36,733 nucleotides of DNA from Brevundimonas sp. AAP58 (GCF_001295975.1 NZ_LJHU01000066.1:1-36733); one strand, 5' to 3'; shown: positions 22,288 through 35,056, counted from the stretch's first letter. Translations and numbers: made by a program. The notes: generated by a model from the sequence alone, not told the origin.

Positions 22288-22387
22288 GGGAAGACCTCCT
22301 CTATAGGTCCGCGCCAGAAAGCGTGGATTGGAAAACAGTGTTCAACAGCCACGATGAACCCTAGCTGTACGGGGCATTCAGCACGAC

Positions 22388-22417
22388 GTTTTCTTTTCAG
22401 GCGAATGCGCCTATACC
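22388..22417 (+). promoter_or_regulatory. possible trcR promoter
   Basis: GTTTTC (22388-22393) and TATACC (22412-22417) with an 18-base spacer lie about 87 bases before trcR. The match is modest. The wider gap 22288-22503 holds no gene and must contain the divergent promoters for trcR and the crystallin-fusion gene. Confidence 0.25.
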
Positions 22418-22503
22418 GCCATGATCCGCGCCCGGCCGAAAGGTCGGGCGCCGTCGTATCCAGCGCCCGGGACATCCGGGCCTCTCATCCGGGACTTCCG
22501 CCC

Positions 22504-23169
22504 ATGACCGACATCCTGATGCCCAAGGCGACCGCCGTCTGGCTCGTGGACAACACCTCGCTGACCTTCGAGCAGATCGCCGACTTCTGCGGCCTGCACC
22601 CGCTGGAAGTGCGCGGCATCGCCGACGGCGACGTGGCCCGTGACATTCGCGGCGTCGATCCCATCACCGGCGGCCAGCTGGCCCGCGAGGAGCTCGACAA
22701 GGCCCAGGCCGACGAGAACTACCGCATGAAGGCCATCGTCAGCCGCCACGCCGAGCTGCTGAAGTCCTCCAAGCCCGCGCCGAAGTATACCCCCGTTTCG
22801 CGTCGCCAGGACCGCCCGGATGCCATCATGTGGTTCGTCAAGAACCACCCCGAGGTCACCGACGCCCAGATCGCCAAGCTGCTCGGCACCACCAAGGCCA
22901 CGATCGAGAGCGTGCGCAACCGCACCCACTGGAACAGCCCCAACATCAAGCCGGTCGATCCGGTGACCCTGGGTCTGGTCGGCCAGCTGGCGCTCGACGA
23001 CCTGGTGTCCAAGGCGGCCGAGAAGAAGAACCGCGACGACGCCAAGAAGGGCGGCCCGGCCCTTGAAGCGGTCACCGAAGAGCCCGCCGAGCCCGAGTTC
23101 GTTCCGGAGGAGCGCGAGCGCCGCACCGCCGAGCCGACCGCCGCCTCGGTCTTCGGCGACCGCAGCTAA
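22504..23169 (+). CDS. trcR: cell-cycle transcriptional regulator TrcR (DUF1013)
   Basis: A 221-residue DUF1013 protein, known in Caulobacter as the cell-cycle transcriptional regulator TrcR. The sequence holds two similar halves. Residues 13-67 (WLVDNTSLTFEQIADFCGLH...DPITGGQLAREEL) and 110-167 (WFVKNHPEVTDAQIAKLLGT...DPVTLGLVGQLALDDL) each look like a helix-turn-helix with the same trailing motif, which suggests an internal duplication. A charged C-terminal tail (about 170-221) follows. I chose the ATG at 22504, since upstream codons in the frame show no conserved character. A strong bidirectional terminator follows. The gene is usually highly conserved in alphaproteobacteria. Confidence 0.9.
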   Translation: MTDILMPKATAVWLVDNTSLTFEQIADFCGLHPLEVRGIADGDVARDIRGVDPITGGQLAREELDKAQADENYRMKAIVSRHAELLKSSKPAPKYTPVSRRQDRPDAIMWFVKNHPEVTDAQIAKLLGTTKATIESVRNRTHWNSPNIKPVDPVTLGLVGQLALDDLVSKAAEKKNRDDAKKGGPALEAVTEEPAEPEFVPEERERRTAEPTAASVFGDRS

Positions 23170-23186
23170 ACGTCGCGGCATCAGCC

Positions 23187-23226
23187 AAAAAAAGCCCGTC
23201 CGGTTCGCGCCGGACGGGCTTTCTTG
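23187..23226. terminator. bidirectional intrinsic terminator
   Basis: A 12-bp stem (AAGCCCGTCCGG pairing with CCGGACGGGCTT) with a TTCGCG loop. A seven-A run lies to its left and TTCTT to its right. It ends trcR on the plus strand and the small-protein genes on the minus strand. Confidence 0.92.
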
Positions 23227-23241
23227 TTCAGGCCAGTCGGT

Positions 23242-23559
23242 TCACTCGGCCGGGGCCGGTCCCGGCACGCTGGGCGGCTCGACCTGCGGCAGGCTGGGTG
23301 CCTCGGGCAGGGTCGGGGCGTCAGGCAGATCCGGCAGATTGACGTCCACCGCGACATTGGCGTCGGCCGCGTCCTCGATCGGATTGTCTTCGCCGTTCAG
23401 CAGCACGAAGGCGATGATCGCGATAACCAACAGCAGGCCGATGACCAGAATGGCCACCACGCCGCCGCCGCCGCCGCTCTTCTCAGGCTGGACGTTGACC
23501 GTGGTGTGGGTCGGTTCGACGACCACGCGTTCCGGCGGAGGGGTGTTGGGATCGGTCAT
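23242..23559 (-). CDS. single-TM protein with Pro-rich periplasmic tail
   Basis: A 105-residue protein with a polar N-terminus (about 1-32, ending in five Gly), one strong TM helix (about 33-54, VVAILVIGLLLVIAIIAFVL), and an acidic, proline-rich tail. The tail contains NVAVDVNLPDLPDAPTLPEA. I do not recognise a family. Its architecture copies the neighbour encoded at 23563-23751: Gly-rich lead, TM helix, then an (N/S)V(A/D)VDV-LPE-type segment. The two are therefore probably duplicated. It starts three bases after the stop of that gene, so they form one operon. The shared tail motif may be an interaction site. Confidence 0.75.
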   Translation of the reverse strand: MTDPNTPPPERVVVEPTHTTVNVQPEKSGGGGGVVAILVIGLLLVIAIIAFVLLNGEDNPIEDAADANVAVDVNLPDLPDAPTLPEAPSLPQVEPPSVPGPAPAE

Positions 23560-23562
23560 GAA

Positions 23563-23751
23563 TCAGTTTCCCGGAACAGCAGGAGCCGCCACTTCGGGCA
23601 GATCGACGTCCACGCTGACCTCCTTGGTCTCCGGCGTCATGCCGCCGCCGGCGAAGACGAACCAGGCGATGATCGCGACGACGACCAAAAGGCCGCCGAC
23701 GATGAAGGCCAGGCCGGCGTTGCCGCCGCCAGAGTTTGTGTTCTCGGCCAT
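23563..23751 (-). CDS. single-TM small protein, paralogue of neighbour
   Basis: A 62-residue protein with a short polar, Gly-rich N-terminus (MAENTNSGGGNAG), one TM helix (about 14-34, LAFIVGGLLVVVAIIAWFVF) and a short tail carrying KEVSVDVDLPEV. The tail motif recurs in the longer protein encoded just downstream, as VAVDVNLPDL. The function is unknown. A purine-rich GAGAG stretch lies before the ATG at 23751. The promoter must lie in the 146-base gap before uvrD, which transcribes the other way and also contains a GC-rich hairpin around 23804-23823. Confidence 0.75.
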   Translation of the reverse strand: MAENTNSGGGNAGLAFIVGGLLVVVAIIAWFVFAGGGMTPETKEVSVDVDLPEVAAPAVPGN

Positions 23752-23897
23752 GAAATTCTCTCCCTCTCAGGCTCAGTCCCTGTGCGCCAAGAACACCGGT
23801 CAGGCTTGCCGGTTCCGGCAGGCGATGCCGTTCGGCACCTGACTTTGGTCGCCGTGCCCCTTATGTTCTCGATTCCGCCGCCCGAGAGTCCGCCCGC

Positions 23898-26237
<2,340 letters not shown>

Positions 26238-27592
26238 CGGCTCACACCCTTCGTTAACGAGGTCTTGCCACCCTCTCCCCGTGCGCCCCGCCCTCCCCGT
26301 TCCATCGCCGACCGAGCCCGCGCCTCCCGCCTGGGAGCAGGTGCTAGCGGGGTTCGTCGTCTTCATGCTGACCCAGGCCCTGATCGGCCCGGTGTTCGCG
26401 CCGACGCAGGAGGAGACGCCGATCCTGCGGCTCGTCTGGCTGCCGGTCTATGCGGTCATCGCCGGGCTGATCCTGTACCGCCTGCCCGCCATGATCCGGG
26501 CCTGGCCGGTGTGGATCATACTGGGCGTGCTGGTGCTGCACGCCTTCGCCTCCAAATGGTGGTCGATCGATCCGGAGGTGACCCAGAGGCGGGTCATCGC
26601 CATGGCCATCTCCTCCGCCTTCGCCGTCTATCTCGGCGTCGTCTTCCGGGGGCCGCATCTGCCGCGACTGTTGATGCTGTGCGTGCTCGGCATGGGGCTG
26701 GGCAGTCTGGTGATGATCGCCGTCAACCCGACCATCGGTATTCACCAGGAAGAGAACGCCGGCCTGTGGCGTGGCCTCTGGTACGAGAAGAACCAGATGG
26801 GCCTGGTCATGTCGGCCGGAGCCGTGGCCGCCGCCGCCTGCCTGGCGTCGGGCGATCCGCGGCGCCTGCTCCCCGCCATCACCCTGGTCGTGGCGACCCT
26901 GCTGACGCTGGCGACCCAATCCAAGACCTCCCTGCTCTGCCTCATCCTCGGCACCGGCGCCATCGGCGGGCTGTGGGCCATGCACAGGGGCGGCGCGGCC
27001 TTCTCCATCGTGGCCCTGTGGTTCGGCGTCGTGCTCAGCGCGGTCGGGGGCTATGTCTTCATCACCGATCCGGAGACGGTGCTGGTCGCGCTCGGCAAGG
27101 ATCCGTCGCTGACAGGCCGCACCGACATCTGGGCCGCCCTGATGCGCGACGTGGCCGAGCGGCCGTGGACAGGGTTCGGCTACTCCGCCTACTGGGGCAT
27201 CGACTCGATCCCCGCCGAGTTCATCCGGCTGGAGACTCAGTGGCCCGTGCCCTCGGCGCACAACGGCTGGATCGACCTGCTGATCCAGCTGGGCTGGCCG
27301 GGGGCCGTCCTCACCGGTGCCGTCGTCCTGCTGGCCATCGTCGCCACCCTCGTCCGCATCCCCGGCGCCGGCGCCCGCGAAGGCTACTGGGGCGTCGGCT
27401 ATCTCGGCGTCTTCCTGCTGCTCAGCCTGTCCGAAAGCGTGCTGCTCAGCCACGCCAACCTGCCTTGGACCCTGCTGTTGGCCATCCTCGCCCGCGCCCT
27501 GGCGGCCGAGCCCGTGGCCGTACGCGCGCCCCTTGCCCGGCGGGTATCAGGGGCCTACCAGACGGCTCCCCGAATCGCCGCACACTCAGGCC

Positions 27593-29662
<2,070 letters not shown>

Positions 29663-29731
29663 CGGCGACGCTTGGGTCTCGCTCCAACCTATGCCAGTTA
29701 AGCGAGGTCCGTTCGCGCTAGGGTGAGCATC

Positions 29732-30538
29732 ATGGTGCATTATCTCGTGCTTCCGATCGTTGCCGCCGCCCTCCTCTGGACGACGACGTCCAGCGCGCAG
29801 TCATCGCCCGGAGCACCAGTCCAGATCGAAGAATGGTCGCACGAACGCGTGTCATCGCTGGGGCGGCGCATTTTTCTTCATGATCGCGCGGCCTGGTTGG
29901 CGACCGACGCGCTCCGCGCGAACGTTACAGCGGAGGACATCGCGCAGGTTCGTGGCTGGATCGTCGTGGAGGACCCCGCCGGCTTGTTGGTCCGGTTCGC
30001 GCGCGAAGCCGATGGAGCCATTCTGCCAGGTTGGGATGTATCGGTCGGCGAAAGCGCGGGTCCTGTGTCTCCGGCTCCGGCGGGCTCCACGTTCTCTTCA
30101 AGCGAACTCGCCCAGTTCGCGGCTCGCAACACGGCAGGTCGCGGACTCGGAGCGCTTCGGTGCTCGCGCACGATGAACTCAGTGGTGTTTGAAGATCCGG
30201 ATGGCGATGGTTGGCTGGTCTGGTTGCTCGCAGCGTCTACGGAGCCCGGTCTGATACCCGTGGGTGGTCACTATCGCTTCACGATCAGCTCAGACGGCTC
30301 GACCATCGTTCGACGTGATCAGCTTTCAAACAGCTGTTTGAATATGCGGGATGACCGGCGTGGCCCAAACGGCGAACGCGCAGGACTGGTTGTCAATCAG
30401 ATCGTGTCGAATGGGCCCGTCGAGACCCACGTGTTTCTTTCGTTGCTTAATCAGACCCCGATCTATGTCGCAGCCGACGGAAAGCTCTTCGCCGTCGAGG
30501 GCGACCGCATCCGGTTCGTTCAGACGGTCGAAGACTGA
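29732..30538 (+). CDS. exported protein of unknown function
   Basis: A 268-residue protein with a signal peptide (VHYLVLPIVAAALLWTTTSSAQS) and no family I recognise. The mature part has two cysteines, at GALRCSR and SNSCLNM, that could form a disulfide, and a beta-rich C-terminal half (for example HYRFTISSDGSTIVRRDQ) ending in IYVAADGKLFAVEGDRI. The likely start is the ATG at 29732, with AGGGTGAG upstream; a GTG at 29723 would add three residues. It converges on another small exported protein, with one base between the two stops. Lower GC and less biased codon use than its neighbours suggest a fast-evolving or weakly expressed gene. Confidence 0.75.
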   Translation: MVHYLVLPIVAAALLWTTTSSAQSSPGAPVQIEEWSHERVSSLGRRIFLHDRAAWLATDALRANVTAEDIAQVRGWIVVEDPAGLLVRFAREADGAILPGWDVSVGESAGPVSPAPAGSTFSSSELAQFAARNTAGRGLGALRCSRTMNSVVFEDPDGDGWLVWLLAASTEPGLIPVGGHYRFTISSDGSTIVRRDQLSNSCLNMRDDRRGPNGERAGLVVNQIVSNGPVETHVFLSLLNQTPIYVAADGKLFAVEGDRIRFVQTVED

Positions 30539-30539
30539 A

Positions 30540-30914
30540 TCAACGTCCGCGCTGCAGCACGTTTGTCACCCGCCGACCCAGAGGATCGCGCGAGACCCAC
30601 GTCTCTCCAACGCCGGCGCTGACCATCGGCGAGCAGTAGCGCGAGATCATCATCATCGCGGGCGTGATGTTGTTCAGGCACACCCGATCGCCCTCGATAC
30701 GCCAACGCGCAGTGATGGTGCGGCCGCTGGAAAAACGCGCGGTGTAGCTGCCGTCCGGATTGAACCAGTGCCGGACCCAGCCACCGTCGGGATAGTGCGA
30801 CACCAGGGTGTTTCCGAACGCCTGATCGATCTCGGCACCGGCCACTGATGGCAGGCCCGCGCAGGACAGCGCCAGAACGCTCGCCCACGTCATCAACCGA
30901 CGCGACACCTTCAT
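30540..30914 (-). CDS. small exported beta-rich protein
   Basis: A 124-residue protein with a signal peptide (MKVSRRLMTWASVLALSCAG, then LPSVAGA). The mature domain has the pattern of a small beta-barrel or lipocalin-like fold, for example NPDGSYTARFSSGRTITARW followed by RIEGDRVCLN. Such short domains are common in Caulobacterales secretomes, without known function. Cysteines in VCLNN and SRYCSP may pair. A purine-rich GGGGGTAGG stretch precedes the ATG. Upstream (30952-30966) lies a near-match to a CtrA box, at about the right distance to act as a promoter element. Confidence 0.72.
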   Translation of the reverse strand: MKVSRRLMTWASVLALSCAGLPSVAGAEIDQAFGNTLVSHYPDGGWVRHWFNPDGSYTARFSSGRTITARWRIEGDRVCLNNITPAMMMISRYCSPMVSAGVGETWVSRDPLGRRVTNVLQRGR

Positions 30915-30951
30915 GCCTACCCCCTCGGCAGCCCTCTCCCGATGGCAAACC

Positions 30952-30966
30952 TTAACGATCGTTTAC
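30952..30966. promoter_or_regulatory. CtrA-box-like site upstream of 30914 gene
   Basis: TTAA-CGATCGT-TTAC matches the CtrA consensus TTAA-N7-TTAA in seven of eight positions. It also contains the palindrome AACGATCGTT. It lies 38-52 bases upstream of the minus-strand gene, where a CtrA box would overlap the -35 element. By chance alone, near-matches like this do occur, though GC-rich DNA makes them less common. Confidence 0.35.
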
Positions 30967-30998
30967 ATTCATGCAACCCGGCTCACCCGACAGAATAC

Positions 30999-31028
30999 TT
31001 GACTCTTGTGTAGGGATTTCCATATAGC
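30999..31028 (+). promoter_or_regulatory. promoter of the DEAD-box helicase gene
   Basis: TTGACT (30999-31004) and TATAGC (31023-31028) with an 18-base spacer form a good sigma70-type promoter. It implies a leader of about 145 bases before the helicase ATG at 31179. Long leaders are a known feature of cold-regulated RNA-helicase genes. Confidence 0.5.
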
Positions 31029-31178
31029 GGCCCAGTACGGAGCAGGACTGGCGATTCGCGCCGCCCGCACGCCCAGCGACACGGGCGGTTCCGCGCATAT
31101 CCCCGCCGATCAACGATGGTCGGCTTTCCTCTCCCGCCGAGGCGCTGATTGCGCTCTCGGCTTTCGTCGCAAGGACGC

Positions 31179-32681
31179 ATGACCGAATTTTCCCAGCTGG
31201 GCCTTTCGCCCACCACCCTGCAGGCCGTGGTCGACACGGGCTACACCACCGCCACCCCGATCCAGGCCCAGGCCATTCCCGTGGCGCTCGCCGGCCGCGA
31301 CGTGCTGGGCATCGCCCAGACCGGCACTGGCAAGACGGCCGCCTTCACCCTGCCCCTGATCGAGCGGCTGTCGACTGGCCGGGCCCGCGCCCGAATGCCC
31401 CGCGCCCTGGTGCTGGCCCCGACCCGCGAGCTCGCCGACCAGGTCGCCGAGCAGTTCCGCAAGTACGCCAAGGGCACCAAGCTCACCTGGGTTCTGCTGA
31501 TCGGCGGCGTTTCCATGGGCGACCAGGTCGCGGCCCTGAACAAGGGCGTGGACGTTCTGATCGCCACCCCGGGCCGTCTGCTGGACCTGTTCGAACGTGG
31601 CAAGATGCTGCTGACGGGTGTGGAGATGATGGTCGTCGACGAAGCCGACCGCATGCTCGACATGGGCTTCATCCCCGACATCGAGCGCATCTTCAAGCTG
31701 ACGCCGCCCAAGCGTCAGACCCTGTTCTTCTCGGCCACCATGCCGCCCGAGATCACCCGGCTGACGACCCAGTTCCTGAAGGACCCGACCCGGATCGAGG
31801 CCTCGCGTCCGGCGCAGACCGCCGACACCATCACCCAGTATCTGGTCCGCATTCCTTCCTCCGACCCAAAGGCCAAGCGCGCGGCGCTCCGCGCCCTGGT
31901 CGGTAGTGAGGATGTCAAGAACGGGATCGTCTTCTGCAACCGCAAATCCGAAGTCGACGTCGTCGCCAAGTCGCTGAAGACTCACGGCTTCGACGCCGCG
32001 CCGATCCACGGCGATCTGGATCAGTCTCAGCGCATGAAGACTCTGGCCGCCTTCCGATCGGGCGAGCTCAAGCTGCTGGTCGCCTCCGACGTCGCCGCGC
32101 GCGGCTTGGACATTCCCGACGTCAGCCACGTCTTCAACTACGACGTGTCGCACCACGCCGACGACTACGTCCACCGCATCGGCCGTACGGGTCGGGCCGG
32201 AAAGCTGGGCCAAGCCTTCATGATCGTGACCCCCGCCGACGACAAGTCGCTGGATAAGGTCATGAAGCTCATCAAGATGGAGCCTGAGGAACTGACGCTC
32301 GACATCGACTGGTCGGATCTCGGCGGCGCGCGCCGCGCCCGTCCGGCGGCCAAGGCGGTCGCGGACAAGACGCCCGCCGATCCGCAGGAAGCCTCCGCGG
32401 CAGAGACCGAAGCCGCCCCGCGTCGCTCGCGCAGTCGTCGTCCGAGCCGCACCGAAGCGACCTCGCCTGCAGCGGCTCCCGCTGCTCCCGCCGCCACCGC
32501 CGCTTCGGCGGCGGCTGTCGTCTCCGCTGAACCTCGCCAGGCGAGCGAACCGCGCCTGCGTCAGGCCGACCGCCGTCCGGGCGGCCGGACCGAGCGCGAC
32601 GCGCCTCCCGCCCGCGAAGGCGCCGGCTTTGGCTCCGACGTTCCGGCCTTCCTTCGCCGCTCGGTCGCGCTGAAGGCCTAG
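31179..32681 (+). CDS. DEAD-box RNA helicase, RhlE-type
   Basis: A 500-residue ATP-dependent RNA helicase. Core motifs: FSQLGLSPTTLQAV (Q-motif region), Walker A AQTGTGKT (46-53), Ia PTRELA (81-86), DEAD (154-157), SAT (185-187), then HRIGRTGRAG in the second domain. After the core (about residue 375) comes a long low-complexity tail rich in Ala, Arg and Pro, ending in a basic segment; such tails bind RNA or degradosome partners such as RNase E. The ATG at 31179 has AAGG upstream and gives the classic short N-terminus. It fits RhlE-like helicases linked to ribosome assembly and RNA decay in the cold. Confidence 0.93.
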   Translation: MTEFSQLGLSPTTLQAVVDTGYTTATPIQAQAIPVALAGRDVLGIAQTGTGKTAAFTLPLIERLSTGRARARMPRALVLAPTRELADQVAEQFRKYAKGTKLTWVLLIGGVSMGDQVAALNKGVDVLIATPGRLLDLFERGKMLLTGVEMMVVDEADRMLDMGFIPDIERIFKLTPPKRQTLFFSATMPPEITRLTTQFLKDPTRIEASRPAQTADTITQYLVRIPSSDPKAKRAALRALVGSEDVKNGIVFCNRKSEVDVVAKSLKTHGFDAAPIHGDLDQSQRMKTLAAFRSGELKLLVASDVAARGLDIPDVSHVFNYDVSHHADDYVHRIGRTGRAGKLGQAFMIVTPADDKSLDKVMKLIKMEPEELTLDIDWSDLGGARRARPAAKAVADKTPADPQEASAAETEAAPRRSRSRRPSRTEATSPAAAPAAPAATAASAAAVVSAEPRQASEPRLRQADRRPGGRTERDAPPAREGAGFGSDVPAFLRRSVALKA

Positions 32682-32711
32682 AACAACCATGCGGGGAATT
32701 CGCCCGCCGCT

Positions 32712-32726
32712 TTAACCCGGCATTAC
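32712..32726 (+). promoter_or_regulatory. CtrA-box-like site upstream of diguanylate cyclase
   Basis: TTAA-CCCGGCA-TTAC matches TTAA-N7-TTAA in seven of eight positions, with the same last-base deviation as the site at 30952. It lies 63-77 bases before the GGDEF gene. A TATGGC (32739-32744) sits downstream at a distance compatible with a CtrA-dependent promoter. Confidence 0.4.
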
Positions 32727-32788
32727 GGAACGGTCGGCTATGGCTGTGCTCGACGGCGGCGCACAGGATCGCGCCGCGGGGGAGCAGA

Positions 32789-33844
32789 ATGACAGCCCAG
32801 GTCCAGACCACGCTTCGCGGCCCGGAAGCCTTTTCGCTGGCCAAGCGCGCCATCACCGAGATGGAAGCCGCAGGCGTCTGGCCGACCCCGCTGAATTTCG
32901 AGCTGTGGCTTCACTATCTGGGCGAGCCTGAGGGGCCGCTCGGCAAGGAGATGCAGCGCCTGCTCGCTGACGGCACCGCCTTCACCGAAGGCACGTCTGA
33001 GATGCTGGCCGCCGAATATCTGCCTCGCGGGCGGTTGTCCGAAGAGATCCGGGACGCCGGAGCGGTCCTGAACCGAGAACTGTCCACCGTGTCCGAAGCC
33101 ATCGCCAAGGCCCAGCGGTCTCAGGCCGCCTATGGCCAAACGTTGGCCGGTGCGTCGTCGCAACTGGAAACGGCGGCGGAGCCGACTGCCCTGCTCGGTG
33201 TCGTGTCCAAACTGACCAAGGCCACGACCCAGGTGCAGTCCGAGAACGCCACCCTGGAAAAGCGTCTGGAGAGTTCGACGCGAGAGGTCGCGCGACTTCG
33301 GGAACATCTCGAACAGGTGCGACGCGACGCCATGACGGACGCCCTGACCAACCTGGCGAACCGCAAGGCCTTCGACGAGGAACTGCTGCGTGCCTGTGAC
33401 GAGGCCGAACGCAAGCGCCAGCCGATGACCCTCGCCGTGCTCGATATCGATCACTTCAAACGCTTCAATGACACCTGGGGCCATCAGACGGGCGATCAGG
33501 TCCTGCGCTACGTGGCCAGCGTCATCGGTCGCGTCTCAAGGTCGCCCCGCGTCGCTGCACGCTTCGGGGGCGAGGAATTCGCGGTGATCTTCCCGGGTGA
33601 GTCGGCCGCCGTGGTCGAGGCCGCCCTGAACGCCATTCGCACTGAGATCGGGGCCCGTTCTCTGCGGCGTCGGTCGACGAACGACGAACTGGGCGCCGTC
33701 ACCATTTCGGCCGGTCTGGCCCAGCGTCGACCCGGCGAAACGGGGACCGAGCTCCTCGACCGGGCCGATGCGGCGCTCTACGCCTCCAAGCGTAACGGCA
33801 GGAACATGGTCACCAACGGCGAACGGCTTCAGGAAGCGGCCTAG
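32789..33844 (+). CDS. diguanylate cyclase (GGDEF) with degenerate I-site
   Basis: A 351-residue cytoplasmic enzyme that makes cyclic di-GMP from two GTP. The N-terminal ~140 residues form an alpha-helical region I do not recognise (WPTPLNFELWLHYLGEPEGP), with a coiled coil at about 140-178 that could drive dimerisation. The GGDEF domain (about 180-345) has DALTNLANRKAF, the metal site DIDHFKRFND (219-228), and an intact active site GGEEF (260-264). At the inhibitory I-site the expected RxxD reads RSPR (251-254), so product inhibition through it is probably lost. A GGGGGAG site precedes the ATG, and a CtrA-like box lies further upstream. Confidence 0.93.
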   Translation: MTAQVQTTLRGPEAFSLAKRAITEMEAAGVWPTPLNFELWLHYLGEPEGPLGKEMQRLLADGTAFTEGTSEMLAAEYLPRGRLSEEIRDAGAVLNRELSTVSEAIAKAQRSQAAYGQTLAGASSQLETAAEPTALLGVVSKLTKATTQVQSENATLEKRLESSTREVARLREHLEQVRRDAMTDALTNLANRKAFDEELLRACDEAERKRQPMTLAVLDIDHFKRFNDTWGHQTGDQVLRYVASVIGRVSRSPRVAARFGGEEFAVIFPGESAAVVEAALNAIRTEIGARSLRRRSTNDELGAVTISAGLAQRRPGETGTELLDRADAALYASKRNGRNMVTNGERLQEAA

Positions 33845-33878
33845 ATTTCGCCCCTGTCTGGCCTGCTAGAATGTTCGC

Positions 33879-34661
33879 ATGCGCAGCCTCGCCTTCGCCG
33901 TCGCCTACTGGGTCCTGTCCATCAGCTACGGCCTGTCCGCCGCCTTTGCGGCCCTGATCCCTGGCCGCGACGCGACGGCCGCCGTCATCCGCGCCTACGT
34001 GCGTCGCATGGTCCAGGCCATGCGGGTTCTGGCCGGTATCCGGATTGAGGTGCGCGGCAGGGAGCGTCTGCCCTCCGGTGCCTTCATCATCGCTTCCAAG
34101 CACCAGAGTTGGGGCGATGGTTTCGCCACATATGATCAGTTCGATGATCTGGCCTTCGTCACAGGCGATCATCTGGAGAAGTTCCCTCTGCTGGGAACGG
34201 TGCTGCGCAAGCTCGGGGCCATCGTCGTCAACAATTGCGGCGGCCGCGAAGCCCGCGAGTCCCTGAAGCAGCGCGGTGCCGACGCCCATCGCGAGGGCCG
34301 GCGCATCCTCATTTATCCCGAGGGCAATCTGGCCAGGGTCGGGGAGAAGTTCCGCTATCGCTCCGGCGTCTGGCACATGTACCGGGATTTCGACATGCCG
34401 GTCGTGCCTCTTGCCTCCAACCTCGGCCTGTTCTGGCCACAGGAAGAGTTCGAGAAGACGCCCGGCACGGCCACGCTGGAGTTCCTCGATCCTATCCCGA
34501 CCGGACTGGACAAGGAGGAGTTCCTGGCCCGCCTGGAAGCCGCGGTCGAAACCCGCACAGCCGAACTCATCGCCGAGGCGAGAGGCGGCTCCGTCGTGCC
34601 GGCTGTGCGGGTTCTGGCCCCGGACGAAGTCCGACGAGCCGCCGAGGCTGGTCGCGCCTAG
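33879..34661 (+). CDS. plsC: 1-acyl-glycerol-3-phosphate acyltransferase
   Basis: A 260-residue membrane-associated acyltransferase of the PlsC family that makes phosphatidic acid from lysophosphatidic acid. The HxxxxD motif is HQSWGD (His75, Asp80), the substrate-binding motif is YPEGN (146-150, in place of the usual FPEGT), and VPLASN follows later. An N-terminal hydrophobic helix (about 3-28) anchors it. The length is typical. Its stop overlaps the stop of the convergent sufA gene by four bases. It probably belongs with the preceding diguanylate cyclase only by position, 34 bases away, rather than by pathway. Confidence 0.92.
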   Translation: MRSLAFAVAYWVLSISYGLSAAFAALIPGRDATAAVIRAYVRRMVQAMRVLAGIRIEVRGRERLPSGAFIIASKHQSWGDGFATYDQFDDLAFVTGDHLEKFPLLGTVLRKLGAIVVNNCGGREARESLKQRGADAHREGRRILIYPEGNLARVGEKFRYRSGVWHMYRDFDMPVVPLASNLGLFWPQEEFEKTPGTATLEFLDPIPTGLDKEEFLARLEAAVETRTAELIAEARGGSVVPAVRVLAPDEVRRAAEAGRA

Positions 34662-35056
34662 TCTGCGTCCAGGGTCGCGGCCGGGATGATCGTCACGCTC
34701 TCGCCGCAGCCGCAGGCGTCGGTCTGGTTCGGATTGCGGAACACGAACTTCGAAGCCAGCTTGGTCGTCTCGTAGTCGATCTCGGAGCCGATCAGGAACA
34801 GGATCGCCTTGGGCTCGATCAGGATGGTCACGCCCTTGTCCTCGACCACCTCGTCCAAGGGCTCGATCGTCTCGGCGTAGGCGAAGGTGTACTCCTGGCC
34901 CGCGCACCCGCCGTTCTTTACCCCGACGCGCAGGGCGACATAGGGCTTCTCCGCCGTCTCCATGATCTCGCGCACGCGCGCGGCGGCGGCCTCGGTCAGG
35001 GTGACGACCTTGGGGCGCGGGCGGCGGGGGCGATCTGTGGTCTGGAGCTGGGTCAT
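34658..35056 (-). CDS. sufA: A-type iron-sulfur carrier/scaffold
   Basis: A 132-residue A-type Fe-S carrier that takes clusters from the SUF machinery and delivers them to apoproteins. The three ligand cysteines are Cys51 (KNGGCAGQEY) and Cys115 and Cys117 (DACGCGES). A 16-residue basic N-terminal extension (DRPRRPRPK) precedes the fold, which is longer than in E. coli SufA. Being the last gene of sufS-sufT-sufA, and overlapping the sufT stop by one base (TGATG), it is most likely SufA, although A-type proteins (IscA, ErpA) are hard to tell apart by sequence alone. Confidence 0.9.
   Translation of the reverse strand: MTQLQTTDRPRRPRPKVVTLTEAAAARVREIMETAEKPYVALRVGVKNGGCAGQEYTFAYAETIEPLDEVVEDKGVTILIEPKAILFLIGSEIDYETTKLASKFVFRNPNQTDACGCGESVTIIPAATLDAD

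Noticed and set aside
31110..32690. Long open frame of 526 codons on the minus strand
   Set aside because: It lies wholly antisense to the DEAD-box helicase, is Gly/Arg/Gln-rich and shows no motif. It arises from high third-position GC.
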